DNA from: Alloascoidea africana
Lineage: Eukaryota > Ascomycota > Alloascoideomycetes > Alloascoideales > Alloascoideaceae
DNA length: 64,000 bases
Direction: 5' to 3'
NCBI GenBank assembly: GCA_030581615.1
Contig: JAKTTT010000013.1
Span: 62,001 to 126,000 of the forward strand
The stretch's first letter is position 1; every line of letters begins with the position of its first letter. Both the position numbers and the translations under genes were made by a program. The notes beneath the pieces are model-generated. The model was given only the letters and a program-made list of their open reading frames with translations. It was not told the DNA's origin and made no database searches. This document shows, one piece after another, positions 9,950 through 21,064 of the stretch.

Positions 9950-11233
9950 ATGTCCAGCCAGCAACAGCAACAGCACCAGCAGCCCAACGGTCAGGGGCCC
10001 CGGCGAATCAACCCCCCACTGGCCACCTCGCGGATGAGAGCCTACCCCAGCGAGTCCAGCATGAACATGACCGTGGCCTCTTCGCTGCTGTCTCCGACCT
10101 CGTCGACGGCCACTGGCTCTTCTTCAACCAGACCTTATATCAACCCCATGCCTTCTTCATCGTCCACGCAGTCCCATTCCGAGTCCTCCTCCATGTATAG
10201 CTCAACTACCGTTCACTCGACCTTCTCGATGCAACCGCACGGCGTGAACAAGCAGCAGCAGTACTCGAGCTGGAATACCTTTGGAAATGTAGGTGTAGGT
10301 GCGGGCGCCGGCTCTTTCAAGGCCAAACCAGCTTCGGGTGTCGCTTCCTCTGATCCATTTCAATGCTTTTCCAATTTTGGTACAGATGATGTAGATCTTT
10401 TCTTTTCCTCAGCAGAAGAGCCTGCTACGGCAGCGGAGATCCAGAAAAGACTTCAAGAAAGTGTTGAGCACAAGAACGTGGGCGACCGGCTTTTCCAAAA
10501 TTCAAACTATACTGGCGCAATTGACTACTATAACAGGGCTCTAAAGTCTTATCCTCCAGGTACCGAATATGACCGAGAAAGAGCCGACTGTCTTGCGTTT
10601 GTAGGCGTTTGCTATCTCACTATGGTAAGCTGCAGAAACGAAAGTGGAAAAGAGACCACCTTCAATTCGTACTTCTCACTCAAACTAACAAGCTCTTTTA
10701 GAAACATTACAAACATGCTGTTGACTCCTGCTCCCATTCCCTAGTACTAAACCCCCAATGTATCATGGCTTTGGAGACAAAAGCTGAGGCAAACACGGAA
10801 TTGGATTCCTGGACTTCTCTACGCAACGCGGTTAAAGGTATGAAATCATACTTTTCTAACTTGACTGAGAGACCTTTCTACTAACTTTTTACCTTTTCCA
10901 GATTATGAAACATTACTCTCCCTCGAGTCAGATCACGCTAAAATCCTGACTATCAAATCAACCCTACTTAATCTGAAGCCACGATTGCAGCAAATCCAAG
11001 AGAAAGAGACAAACGAAATTGCACAAAAATTGAAAAGCGCTGGGTTGAGCTATTCCTCTGGGAATTGGAACTCGGGCAATGAGACTGGCGATGACCGTCA
11101 GATGTCCAAGGGAGGCAACAACAATAATTCGGAGAACTTGAGAAGCACATCAGGTACCATTAAGGCACCTACGAGTTCTTCCACAACTAGTAAGCTAAAA
11201 CAGTTTTCAATGAAGTTTAAACAGGACTTTTAA
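9950..11233 (+). CDS. TPR protein, TTC1-like, three exons
   Basis: Exons are 9950-10624, 10702-10837 and 10902-11233, giving 380 residues. Intron 1 (77 nt) has donor GTAAGC and CTAAC before TTTTAG. Intron 2 (64 nt) has donor GTATGA and TACTAAC before TTCCAG. Joining the exons keeps one frame. The first about 160 residues are Gln/Ser/Thr-rich and disordered. A tetratricopeptide region then begins (AGAIDYYNRALKSYPP-like text, GDRLFQNSNYTGAIDYYNRA) and continues across intron 1 as KHYKHAVDSCSHSLVLNPQC, a classic TPR helix pair. The region after the TPRs (SLESDHAKILTIKSTLLNLK...IQEKETNEIAQKLKSAG) matches the layout of TTC1-type proteins, which act as Hsp70/Hsp90 or GTPase adaptors. The C-terminus is Asn/Ser-rich and ends in KFKQDF. 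The family call is moderate; TPR content is clear. Confidence 0.8.
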
Positions 11234-12385
11234 TGCGCCATTTTGCAAATTTAATGACCTTCCGCGAAGCAATCAGAACGATCGTTTCATACCCTTTTGC
11301 CTTTTTCTTTTATGACCTGAGTTAATTGACTTTAATGACTATGCTCAGCTAGCAAAAGGCGCAATTTTAATAGTGCCGTTATCCATTTTTTTTTCTTCTT
11401 TCCCTCTTCATTTTTTACTATTATCATACACAATATCTTGCACTGTTTATTTTTCTTTATTTTTTTTTTTTTTCTTGTTTTTTTTTTGTTTAGCAATTGC
11501 CATACACAGTCCTTGTCGCACATCGTTTTCTCTCGGCGTGAATGAGAGATTGTAACACTGGCGACGTTTGTTTTTTTAGCTTTGCATATTGAATGAACAA
11601 GCATACACAGTTCAGTTCAATTCAATCCATCTCATCTGAAGACCTCAAGCCTAGACTACTGGTGCAATGGGCTGAGGTATAGGACTAGTAATGAAGTGGG
11701 TTAGATAGACACACTTCAGAACCAGCTTTTCAAACTTCCGTTTTTTTCCCGTTTTTTAGGAAGTGGTACAAAATATTTTTGATTTGAGCTAGATGAGAAA
11801 GCAGGGTACATCTCGTACTTTGCAAGCCTTAGATAACAATGCTATCTCGTTCGTGAAATCAGGGCGGCTTTTCTAATTCGTTGTAATACAGGACGAAAAA
11901 GCGACGCCTTTTGTGTACAGAGAGCGCGGTCCAGGTCATCTCCACTATCTGGTTTCTCGCCAGATTATAATAGAAAGCAGATCTCTGAACTTGTTAGCAT
12001 CATCGTGATCACAAGCTTCAACCACCACAGGATAAGCCAAAGGGGCTTGGAAAAAAGGAAACTTCAAGACAATTTCAGATCTTATATATGTGCATTGTAT
12101 TATCCAACCGGCTCTAGTTCAAGGACTTTTAAAAGAATACAAAAAGAATGTTAATTAACACCAAAAAAGCAAGGTCCAATGACTGATCTATCAATCACCT
12201 AAAAAAGCAAAATCTATGGAGAGAGCGAGTCCAAAAACAACCGAGGAGAAATCGGCAAATTCTAGCACTGATACGGCATCACTTGTTTCAATGCTTTTGT
12301 TCAAAAACAAACAAACAACCAAAATGTCAAAACATGCTGAAACATGAGTCTCTGAGAATTCCCAGTAGTAGACACGGAGAATTCA
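11234..12385. other. convergent intergenic region
   Basis: 1.15 kb between two convergent 3' ends. It contains T-rich tracts at 11386-11410 and 11450-11490 suitable for 3'-end formation. No recognisable gene or RNA. Confidence 0.55.
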
Positions 12386-13258
12386 TTATACTGAATTCTC
12401 TATAGATGTTTCTCCTGATTGCCTTGCTCTCTTTTCCGAATTCCAGCTGCCTCTTCTCTTGGAGCGACCCCATAAACAGGACGTCCACTCTCCTGTACTA
12501 GATTCTGCCGCTGGATACAGATCATACGAAAGATCTAAAAGATAAAATCCGTACCAAAATGCCAATGTCCATTCTATTGCAGCGGATGCCGTCCTTTTCT
12601 TCTTCCTGCCGGTAACGCCGAAACCAATCGCCAGTGCGAGCGCCACCACAAGCCAGATTACCTTGAAATAAAACGAAAACAAAAGATGAGAATCATATTT
12701 TTTGGATCTCTTTTCGTTATCAAGTACCGATTCCTGTCTTCTTGGCAGTTTCAGTCTCTTTTTGTAGTAGTAATGTAGCAGACCATATTCTATAGCAATG
12801 AAGAGAACCGAAAAAAACATGCCTGCAATAAACAATCCCAACATTGAAATATGAACCGTATGAAACCTCTTTGTATCGAATATCGAGAGGAAAAGTATCC
12901 CCAGTTGTCCAATAGTGCCCAAAATGATGGATAGAATGCTGAAAACCTTTTCTCGTCTCGTCTCGTTCCTAATCAATCTCGAGCCATGCCTCAAGAATCG
13001 CTCAGAACATAGCGACAACACATACAAAATGGCTTGAATTGCAGTTCCTGTAATGAACAGCGGCTTGAGTCCCGTTGCTCCTACATCAGAGATGTAGACG
13101 AAATTTGTATCATCGCTCATGAACGAGTAATGCGGCTTGCCCTGACCGGCCCACCATGATATCATAGCTATGAGCATTACCCACCACACAAGTAGTGCGA
13201 GCAATGGGATGCCCCAGTGGTGAATTGGATTCACGATAGACCAAAACCCCGTCCCCAT
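12386..13258 (-). CDS. SFK1: SFK1-like plasma-membrane protein (Frag1/DRAM/Sfk1 family)
   Basis: 290 residues from the ATG at 13258 (MGTGFWSIVNPIHHWGIPLL); the frame extends upstream only through a GTG with no ATG. About six membrane segments are visible: LLALLVWWVMLIAMISWWAG, PLFITGTAIQAILYVLSL, VFSILSIILGTIGQLGILFL, ISMLGLFIAGMFFSVLFIAI, VIWLVVALALAIGFGV and IEWTLAFWYGFYLLDLSYDL. The order, the extracytoplasmic PHYSFMSDDTNFVYISDVGA loop (family signature ISDxG) and the length fit Frag1/DRAM/Sfk1 proteins. In S. cerevisiae, Sfk1 cooperates with the PI 4-kinase Stt4 at the plasma membrane and affects lipid asymmetry. The C-terminal tail is short and basic. Confidence 0.85.
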   Translation of the reverse strand: MGTGFWSIVNPIHHWGIPLLALLVWWVMLIAMISWWAGQGKPHYSFMSDDTNFVYISDVGATGLKPLFITGTAIQAILYVLSLCSERFLRHGSRLIRNETRREKVFSILSIILGTIGQLGILFLSIFDTKRFHTVHISMLGLFIAGMFFSVLFIAIEYGLLHYYYKKRLKLPRRQESVLDNEKRSKKYDSHLLFSFYFKVIWLVVALALAIGFGVTGRKKKRTASAAIEWTLAFWYGFYLLDLSYDLYPAAESSTGEWTSCLWGRSKRRGSWNSEKRARQSGETSIENSV

Positions 13259-13936
13259 AGTAGATGATGGCTTTGGCTCTGGCTCTGGCTCTGACTCTGG
13301 CCGTGTAGAGTGATAAACTTCCCTCGGTGTAAAGTGTAAACGCACCGTTCCTTAGGCACGCGATGGAGGCAAAAAAAAACTGAAGTTTGCGGCGGCTGGG
13401 CCGGATTTACACCCAGATTTAAGTTGACAAGATTTGCCGAGAGTTTGGCAAATCGGAACCAAAAAGAATCTAAGGATCGTCAACCAGGATATCACAGTGT
13501 ATTTAAACAAGTGAGAATGTCACCTGTAAATGACGGATAATTGACCCTGGACCAAAATGTGAGCAAAAAGCAAGGCCAAGAGTATTGCTCAAAAGAGCGT
13601 GTCAGGGCCCTTTTATGCCGAGACTAAAATCCCACGCTAGCGTTAGATACAATGCCCACTAAACTCCGCCCCTTCGCAACTCAAAAATATATATGGACTT
13701 TTGCTCCTTCGTCATCTTACTGAGAGGATGGAAGGCTTTGCCATAAGTAGTAGAAAAGTGCTTTAAACTATGCTTTGTGGCATACATTCTAAACATAAAT
13801 GAACAAATATATATATACCGGTGCTAGTATACAGGCATAATGTCATGTCGTAATAACCATTTTCGATTTTTGTATCTCCTTAAAATGCTTAATAAACCTT
13901 TTCCTTATTTTCAAAGATGAAAAAAAAAAAGTATTT
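13259..13936. other. intergenic region upstream of SFK1
   Basis: 678 bp between the SFK1 start and the 3' end of the PQ-loop gene. Alternating TA stretches lie at 13688-13694 and 13808-13817. No gene seen. Confidence 0.55.
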
Positions 13937-15215
13937 CTAATTGTTGGAAGTGCTACCATAGCCATGAGTCTGCACATTTCCTTCCACAGCGCGGTTATCC
14001 TGATTTTCAAACTGCTCCTCCTCCTCCTCTTCATCATCGAGATCATCATTGTAAATGAAAAACTGTACAAAAATTACCATATCCAAAAATAAGGTCCCGA
14101 CGCTGCCTGCTAGCCAACTGGCATTGATCCAGAGGTAGTGCAAGCTCATATCCGCTGAAAGGATGGAAATGACATAGGTCAGGTTCCCGAGACATGCAAA
14201 AAGAAAAAAGAGAAAACTGATCCCCGTACACGATTTTCGCTCGTAGTTTAGTAGAATCTGGGGAACTCTGCTTCCCAGATACAATACTGCACATAACCAG
14301 CCGAAAAACTGGGCTAGGGGATCCCATTCCAGTTGATCTGGAGGAGAGAGATCAGGCTCATCGGTGTCGGAGCCAAAGTTTGAGGAAAACGCCCACCCTA
14401 TGACACCAGACAATATGACCGAAGAGACTATGAGGAAGTTATAGAAAAACCGTCTTGCTTTGGAGGTAGAGTTGGGTGCAACAAGTGCCCCCGAGGTCCG
14501 TTCTTCCGAAGCTAAAAGTCGGCCTTGCTCTTCCTGGTCTGCGCCTTCATATCTCAACCCTGTTGTTGAGTTTTCCAAAACCTCTTCTAGGACATCATCG
14601 CCTAGAGGCGTTGCGGGAGATAGATGAATCGGGTCTACTTGGACCTTGACTCCATCGTCATACACAAGACACTGGTAGAGAAGAATTAGGTCCGCAAACG
14701 TGTAGTAAATCGCGAGGATGAGCATTGTTGGAAGTACGCCCTGGAGATACGCTCCGATCACGTTGAAGACATCACCGAGTAACCACAATATGACAAACGT
14801 TCGAGACAGTCCATGCGAGCTCTGTCGTTGAAACTGGAACCAGTGCAAAAAAGCATCTTGTGAGTAATTGAAATCCGGGGAAGAGCAAGAGCAAAAGCAA
14901 CCAAAAGAAGAGGAACAAAAGAAATACCTACGTTTTCAACTAGCTGCGGAGCAAACACGATGATCCAGCATGCTATCGATATCGAACTAGAGAGGTTCAA
15001 AGTGTTAGCCTTATATCGTATCGTGTCGTATCTCGCGATTGATGCCATCTCCAAGGAGCATTTATGTCTGGAGCGATGAGTCATGGTACCTGGGCCTGCG
15101 CTGGCTCGAGACCGAGCCGGACCAGCCCAGCCGCCGTAGGCACCGTACTGGCATACCCTGTAATACCGCTGACGACCTGGGAGTCGATCAGGAGAGGAGG
15201 AGGCGGAGGAGCCAT
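13937..15215 (-). CDS. PQ-loop vacuolar amino-acid transporter, YPQ-like, three exons
   Basis: The best model has exons 15215-15157 (59 nt), 14986-14928 (59 nt) and 14856-13937, giving 345 residues. Intron 1 has donor GTATGC and ends CTAACACTTTGAACCTCTCTAG; intron 2 (71 nt) has donor GTATTT and ends CACAAG. Splicing restores the unbroken family N-terminus SGITGSISIACWIIVFAPQL followed by VENVDAFLHW. Two PQ motifs are present: FAPQLVEN near residue 34 and SRVPQILLNY late in the protein, each starting a PQ-loop repeat. Seven membrane helices are expected. A long loop rich in acidic residues lies between the repeats, and the C-terminus is acidic. The family (Ypq1-3, lysosomal PQLC2) exports cationic amino acids from the vacuole. 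It shares a GC-rich 274-bp divergent promoter with the kinase gene. The intron 2 acceptor is the least certain part of the model. Confidence 0.8.
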
Positions 15216-15489
15216 GCTGTGCGGTCAGTGGAGGGCTGTTGGAGAAAGAGCTCCCAGGCTCTTTTTTCATTTTTTTGCGCCGGCTCGCGCGAGCAGCCCG
15301 CCCGGGGTTACCCGGCCCCGAAGCAGCTCCACGCTTATCTCTGCACAGAGCCGGAATCGGGCCAATCAGCGGGCGCGTCGGGCTCTTATCAGCGGGCTTC
15401 TTGACTTTTCTTCTCTTCACTTCCATCTTTTCTCTTTCTCTCACTCCTTCTCGCCACCTCGAACGTGTGTTTTATGCCAGTTCTGATCG
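15216..15489. promoter_or_regulatory. GC-rich divergent promoter of PQ-loop and kinase genes
   Basis: 274 bp between two divergent ATGs, strongly GC-rich, with a Reb1-like TTACCCGG at 15308-15315 and a CT-rich stretch before the kinase ATG. Confidence 0.5.
15308..15315. promoter_or_regulatory. Reb1-like site (TTACCCGG)
   Basis: Reverse complement CCGGGTAA matches the Reb1 core. It lies 93 bp from the PQ-loop ATG and 175 bp from the kinase ATG. Confidence 0.55.
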
Positions 15490-17805
15490 ATGGTGGTCCC
15501 GTCTGGCCTGTCCAAGCTCATCCAGTCTCAGAATGCTGCGCGGGAGGAGAGCGGATCTGGGCCCAATGTCTCTGGCCATAGCGTGTCCCATCCTCCCAGT
15601 CCCAGTCCCACAACATCGGCCACTACGACTATCAGTAATGAAGCAGACGAAAAGGAGACCCCGACCACAGCTTCTACAAGTATCGACATACGATCAGGCT
15701 TCAAAATCCCCAACGGGGCTCCGATAGTATCGATATCGTTTACCTCTCCGAACCCCTTGTCTAAAAACAACTCTTTCACTGTGGACCCTCGATTTGTCGT
15801 TTCAAAAGAAAAAGTAGCATCCGCAAGCAATTCAAATATACAAGCCCTAAACAACGGCTATGGAAGTAGCAGCTATAATGGCTTTGGATTCGGAACTGGA
15901 AATTCGCCTTCCCACTCCACCCTGACCTTTGGCGGCGGCGGAAGCGCTGTCTCTAGAAATTCGTCATATTCAAGTCTGTCCCATCTGTTTGGAAAGCCAA
16001 AACAGCAGTATCAGCACCAGAACCGCTCCTCCATATCTGGAACCAATGGTGGAGGAGCGGAATCCAGTAATGGATCGCCATGGTCCCCAACAAATATCCC
16101 ACCGAGAAAGTCAATGTCTTCTTCACACCACGACGTCGGGTCGCTTCCGGGAACTCCCGCGCGATCGTCAGTCTCTAGCATTTCCGATCTCAAGAGATTT
16201 TTCAAGCGCGGGTCTTTCTCGGCTAATGGCGGGAACTCGATGACAACCCCTCCACCTGGGTCTTCTCCTCTGTCGATGCAAAGCTCGACGCCCTATAACG
16301 GCTCAGATTCGAACAGCAGCAGCTTTGGCGCGTATGATGATTCGGCGTCGAGTCCCAATGCTTCGAATTCAAATTTCCAACAGCTGCCGTTTTCAAAGCG
16401 TTATGGGAAACTAGGCTATGCACTTGGTGCGGGCGCTGGTGGACATGTTAAACTCGTCAAAAGACACTCGGACAAGAGGATGTTTGCAGTTAAAGTGTTT
16501 AGACAAAAATTGACACACGAATCGAGAAGAGATTACTCCAAGAAGGTTATTGGAGAGTATTGCATTGGCTCAACTCTAAGACACCCCAATATTATAGAAA
16601 CCGTTGAGATTGTCTACGAGGGGGAGAAAATTTATCAGGTTATGGAGTATTGTGAGTTTGATCTGTTTTCAATAGTAATGTCCAAAAAGATGACAATGCC
16701 TGAGATAAATTGCTGCTTCAAACAGATTTTACTGGGTGTTCAGTATCTCCATCATATGGGACTTGCTCATCGTGATTTGAAGCTTGACAATTGCGTAATC
16801 AACAAACAGGGTATTGTGAAAATTATTGATTATGGTGCCGCTGTTGTCTTCAACTATCCCTTTTCAAACAAGATTGTGGAAGCAACTGGAATTGTTGGTT
16901 CCGATCCCTACCTTGCTCCTGAAATGTGTGCATTTGTCAAGTATGACCCAAGGCCTCCAGATGTGTGGTCCTGTGCTATCATCTATAGCTGTATGGTTTT
17001 GAGAAAGTTCCCATGGAAAATCCCAAAGCTCAGTGACAATTCGTTCAGGCTCTTTGCGACAAGACCCAATAAGACTTTTAAAGAGTCAATGAAACAGTTT
17101 AAGAGAGACGAACCACCGGAGCCTATGCCTGTTCCGATTCCCGTTCCTGTTCCTATGAGGGAGGAAGATGGTCTTAGAGTTGAGGTTATTGAAGGAGTTG
17201 AGGTTTCTCCATTTCCTTCAGAATCCAACAATAACGACACGGGAGATAATTCAGACATTGATAATAACGCATCTGACACAGACTCTGTTCGTATTGCGAG
17301 CTCTACAAACCCGAGCTCCAAGGCTACTGCAGATGGTCTGGAAAGTAAGGACCTATCAACTTCACTTCCTTATGTGGATGGACATCTTGATAAAGCACAA
17401 TCAACAGCTGCTGTGGCGGCTCCTGTACCAAATGTGCCACCACCTTCTTATGACTCGGTTAACGCGACTACTCCGGCAATACCCCCAACAAGTGTTTCCA
17501 AAAGTTATGTGCAAGGCGAAAACAGACTTCTACTGGCATTACCGCCATATTCGCGTACTGTTATCAGCAAAATGGTTGAGCTTTCGCCAATGCTCAGAGC
17601 CAATATTGATCAGGTAATAGAGGAAGATTGGATCCGGTCTATTCATGACTGCACTCTGGTTGAAAAGGAACAGCCTGATGGCACTATTGTTAAAGAACTG
17701 GTCAAGGGCTCAGATCACGTCCACACGGAAGTTGACGAAAGTGAAGCCCATATTGCTGGGTTGGAGAAGAAGAAAGAAAAAGAGAGAAAAAGAAATGGGC
17801 ATTGA
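15490..17805 (+). CDS. Ser/Thr protein kinase, HAL4(SAT4)/HAL5 type
   Basis: 771 residues. The first about 300 are Ser/Gly/Asn-rich and disordered, as in the NPR/HAL fungal kinase family. The kinase domain starts near residue 305 ([20 protein letters not shown]). It has the ATP-binding lysine K335 (FAVKVF), the conserved [20 protein letters not shown] stretch of HAL4/HAL5, the catalytic loop HRDLKLDN (D429), and [11 protein letters not shown] in the activation segment. [20 protein letters not shown] follows. A roughly 190-residue acidic/Ser/Pro insertion precedes the last helices ([17 protein letters not shown]), and the tail is Lys/Glu-rich. In S. cerevisiae these kinases stabilise Trk1/Trk2 potassium transporters and nutrient permeases. 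The magnesium motif is DYG (447-449) rather than DFG; this is conservative and probably active. Confidence 0.88.
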   Translation: MVVPSGLSKLIQSQNAAREESGSGPNVSGHSVSHPPSPSPTTSATTTISNEADEKETPTTASTSIDIRSGFKIPNGAPIVSISFTSPNPLSKNNSFTVDPRFVVSKEKVASASNSNIQALNNGYGSSSYNGFGFGTGNSPSHSTLTFGGGGSAVSRNSSYSSLSHLFGKPKQQYQHQNRSSISGTNGGGAESSNGSPWSPTNIPPRKSMSSSHHDVGSLPGTPARSSVSSISDLKRFFKRGSFSANGGNSMTTPPPGSSPLSMQSSTPYNGSDSNSSSFGAYDDSASSPNASNSNFQQLPFSKRYGKLGYALGAGAGGHVKLVKRHSDKRMFAVKVFRQKLTHESRRDYSKKVIGEYCIGSTLRHPNIIETVEIVYEGEKIYQVMEYCEFDLFSIVMSKKMTMPEINCCFKQILLGVQYLHHMGLAHRDLKLDNCVINKQGIVKIIDYGAAVVFNYPFSNKIVEATGIVGSDPYLAPEMCAFVKYDPRPPDVWSCAIIYSCMVLRKFPWKIPKLSDNSFRLFATRPNKTFKESMKQFKRDEPPEPMPVPIPVPVPMREEDGLRVEVIEGVEVSPFPSESNNNDTGDNSDIDNNASDTDSVRIASSTNPSSKATADGLESKDLSTSLPYVDGHLDKAQSTAAVAAPVPNVPPPSYDSVNATTPAIPPTSVSKSYVQGENRLLLALPPYSRTVISKMVELSPMLRANIDQVIEEDWIRSIHDCTLVEKEQPDGTIVKELVKGSDHVHTEVDESEAHIAGLEKKKEKERKRNGH

Positions 17806-18231
17806 TAAGGAAGGGTTGCTTTTATTGTTTTTTTTTTGTTTTTTTTGGTTGGCAGAAAAGTCGATTCGCAATTCGGATATCTAGATTTGCAATAAGTTTA
17901 CAACAGTCACTGATTTTTATTTTTGCTTATGACGGATTTTTTTTGTCATTCTTTTACCATTTCTTTTATGTTTGTTTTTTTTTGTTTTAAAAAGCACCAG
18001 GGTATACGTTATATTTTACATTTTCATAGATGCCGATCGCTTTTTTTTGTTTGGTTGATTTTTGACTCTAGCCATTAATGATAGAAACAGGTAATAAAAA
18101 GCTGAAACGATGAACATAGTTAAATCTCTCTTGGCTCTTCAACCACCAACCACCAACCATCCATCCTTCTCCAGCTCCAGCATCATCAGCTCAGGCCCAA
18201 TCAGCGCAAGCTCTACTCCACACATCGCACC
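17806..18231. other. intergenic, T-rich
   Basis: Runs of T (for example 17829-17850, 17938-17943 and 17974-17982) follow the kinase stop codon and probably serve 3'-end formation. The helicase promoter occupies the remainder. No gene seen. Confidence 0.55.
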
Positions 18232-20684
18232 ATGGGCTCCGAGGACAATACACATGAAACATCCAGGACGACGGAGACCTCGCAGACCGTAGAACTGCAA
18301 ATGACTGAACGGCAGATGGAGATAGCTACTCATCCTCTGAACTCCCGGTTGCAGATCGTCGCTGGCGTTGGAACAGGTAAGACAAGAAGCACTGTTTTGT
18401 TCACTACCGATTGCTAATTAACGGCCCGAGAAACAGGAAAAACACGTTCTCTTGTTTACAGAATGGCATACTGGATTTCTCAAAAAGTGATTGAACCAGA
18501 GGAAATTCTCGCGCTCTCGATAACAAACCGAACTGCAATAACAATGCGAACCCAACTGCAGGAGATTTGTGGGAAAGAGATTGCCGAACGGGTGAATTTC
18601 CATACTTTCTACACACTCTGTAGAGAATTGCTGATAAACCACGGTGACCTAATAGGACTGGATCCAAATTGGCAACTGGTCCAGCCAGAGGCTCAAAAAT
18701 GGATTCTCAACTCTATGCTCGATCTGAAAAAACCTAGCGCGAAGATGAGCGTTATCAACAGGATGAAAAGAGGTGTCAGCTATAATTCTCTTTCTGAAGA
18801 GTATCTGGACGGGATGAAGAAGTACGAAGCTTTTCTACAAGAGTATAGCTTGCTCGATTTTGAAGACGTTGTGAATAAAGGGTTACAACTTATCAGGGAA
18901 CATCCCAATCAGATTCCACAGTTTAAAATGGTACTTGTTGACGAATCCCAGGATTTGAATGCAAAACAATTTGAGATTTCTGAAAGACTGGGAAAATCAA
19001 GCTTGACTGTTGCTGGAGATCCCGATCAATCAATCTTTGGATTTTCAGGTGCTGATCCTTCGATACTGACTTCCTATTCTGCAGGCAGCAATGGAGAAAT
19101 TAAACGAGTAATGTTGGATGAAACATTCAGATCAAGTCCCGAAATACTAAAGATGGCAGAATCCTTAATAACTCAAAACTACAAAAGACATCCCCGAAAG
19201 ATTGTGTATCGTTCTGAATCGGGTCCAAAGCCTACGCTACTGAGCTTTGATGATGCAGATCTAGAGCGGGAATGGATTCCAGAAGAGGTTGAAAGGATCG
19301 TGTCGTGTAGCGCTGGATGTATGTCCTATAGCGATGTTGCAATATTGACGAGAACAAACTCCGAGATGGAAAAATTGGCAGCAGAGTTGGACATGCGGGG
19401 GATGCAGTTTCACTTTCTGGGCTCGAATCCGCTTTGGTCCTTTGAAGAGATTAATATTTTGATGGATTATTTAAAAGTTTTGGAATCGGTCGAGAGCAAT
19501 TTTTCAATGTTGAGGCTTTTGGGCACTGTCAAAGGGGTTGGTAGAGTGCTTCAGACCAAAATATATCAACTGTCAGTTGATACGAACAAATCGCTCTGGG
19601 ATGTGATGCAGGATTACAAATGGACAAAGAGTATTAAAGAAGGAGCTGAAAAGTTGATTCAGACCATTAAGGAAGCACAAGAATTTGTGGCTGAGGATCC
19701 CTACGATGGTTCAAGCATTTGCAATGCTTTGAATAGTATTATAACTTCGATACAATTAGAAAAAGAGCTACGGAACAAAGATCCCAGAAAGTTTGCAAAA
19801 AGATGGAAAAACGTGAAGGATTTGTTTTTAATTGTGAGTTTTCTAACAGAGAATGTGAAAAGACCTCCGCCATCTCAGCTCCATTCGCAGCTACTTGAAG
19901 AGAGCAATAGAGACTATCCAACTGCTCTATCGCATTTCCTAAATTCTGTACACAACATTGAGATTCTTCCAAATCCAAAACAAATTGCGCTTTCTACAAT
20001 CCATGGTGCAAAGGGTCTAGAGTTTTCAACTGTTTTCGTAACAGGGGCAAATGACGTGAACATGCCAGTTATGAAGTATCCAAGCATGTCTCAGTTGGCA
20101 GAAGAGCGAAGAATGCTTTATGTTGCTTTGACGAGAGCTTTGAGTAAGTGGAACCTAATTTTTCTTTACTATATATTTATGCTTCTCTAACTCGCAGAAC
20201 TGTAGATTTCTTGTATATTACAGTGCCGCATTCAACAGGACTATCACAATCAACAAAACCAATCCCAAGAACCAGATTATTGACACCAATTGTTGTTAAA
20301 CACACAACTAAGCATCCGCCCGAGTTGACTTACGACCAAGTGGTCAACGTGGCAAAGAGTTTGAAAACGCCTATACCACCCTATGCGACGTATACATACG
20401 CAAAAAAGAGATACGAAGCTGAAAAAGGGAAAAGATTGAAGGCTAACGGCAACTTAATGCCCCGAAATTTCCCTCAGTTTGGCTTGATTCATTCTGGACC
20501 CACCTCTGCCAACCATAATTCAGAAGGTGGACCAAACACAGAAGTGAAGGGTTTAAGGGCCTTCCACACTCATACCCGGTCCTCACTGGCAAATCTAGAT
20601 ATAGAAATTGGCACTAGAATTGCAGGTAGGGTTTGCCAGGCGCTGATAAAGTCTGGGATCATCAGGAAGAGAATTTATTTGTGA
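18232..20684 (+). CDS. UvrD/Srs2-type SF1 helicase, HMI1-like, three exons
   Basis: Exons are 18232-18376, 18437-20143 and 20206-20684, giving 776 residues. The 60-nt first intron splits the Walker A motif (VAGVGTGKTRS) and the 62-nt second intron lies inside motif VI. SF1A motifs are in order: Q-motif MTERQMEIATHP, Walker A, Ia (LSITNRTAITM), II VDESQD (D217-E218), III TVAGDPDQSIFGFSGA, IV LDETFRSSPEIL, V STIHGAKGLEF and VI RRMLYVALTRA. It is much shorter than Srs2 (about 1,170) and close to Hmi1 (about 700), the mitochondrial helicase of S. cerevisiae. The last residues, AGRVCQALIKSGIIRKRIYL, form a basic amphipathic-looking end, recalling the C-terminal import signal known in Hmi1. HMI1-like is therefore favoured over SRS2, but this is inference. 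A short exon-3 linker separates motif VI from the tail. Confidence 0.8.
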
Positions 20685-21064
20685 GGAGAGTATCCTTGAC
20701 ATTTCGCATAGAAGCATTAAGATTTTAGAGTACTGAGCATTTTACAGCTAAGCTCTTTTTATTCGTGTTCTTTGGTTAAATTAAGCATAAAATGAATAGG
20801 TTAGTTAGACCAATTTATGAGTTTTCTCTGCATTTTACAAACTTTCTCTACACTTGACATTGCAATAACCCTATGACTTTGTGCTCCCCAGTGATAACAT
20901 TACATTTCTTAGTCGTAAAATAAACCATTCAATTACACCTCAACTTTTCAATAAAATACACAGGATGAAATAAAAATACAGATATATACAAATAGGTTCC
21001 TAGTCTTGGATAAATCATAAAAAAGGATCAGATACTAAACAAAATTGCATTCTCATAATCGTCC
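20685..21064. other. convergent intergenic region
   Basis: 380 bp of AT-rich sequence between two convergent 3' ends. No coding signal. Confidence 0.6.

Noticed and set aside
15039-15486. Overlapping plus-strand open frames in the PQ-loop/kinase promoter
   Set aside because: GC-rich DNA lacks stops by chance; the minus-strand spliced model explains the conserved text.
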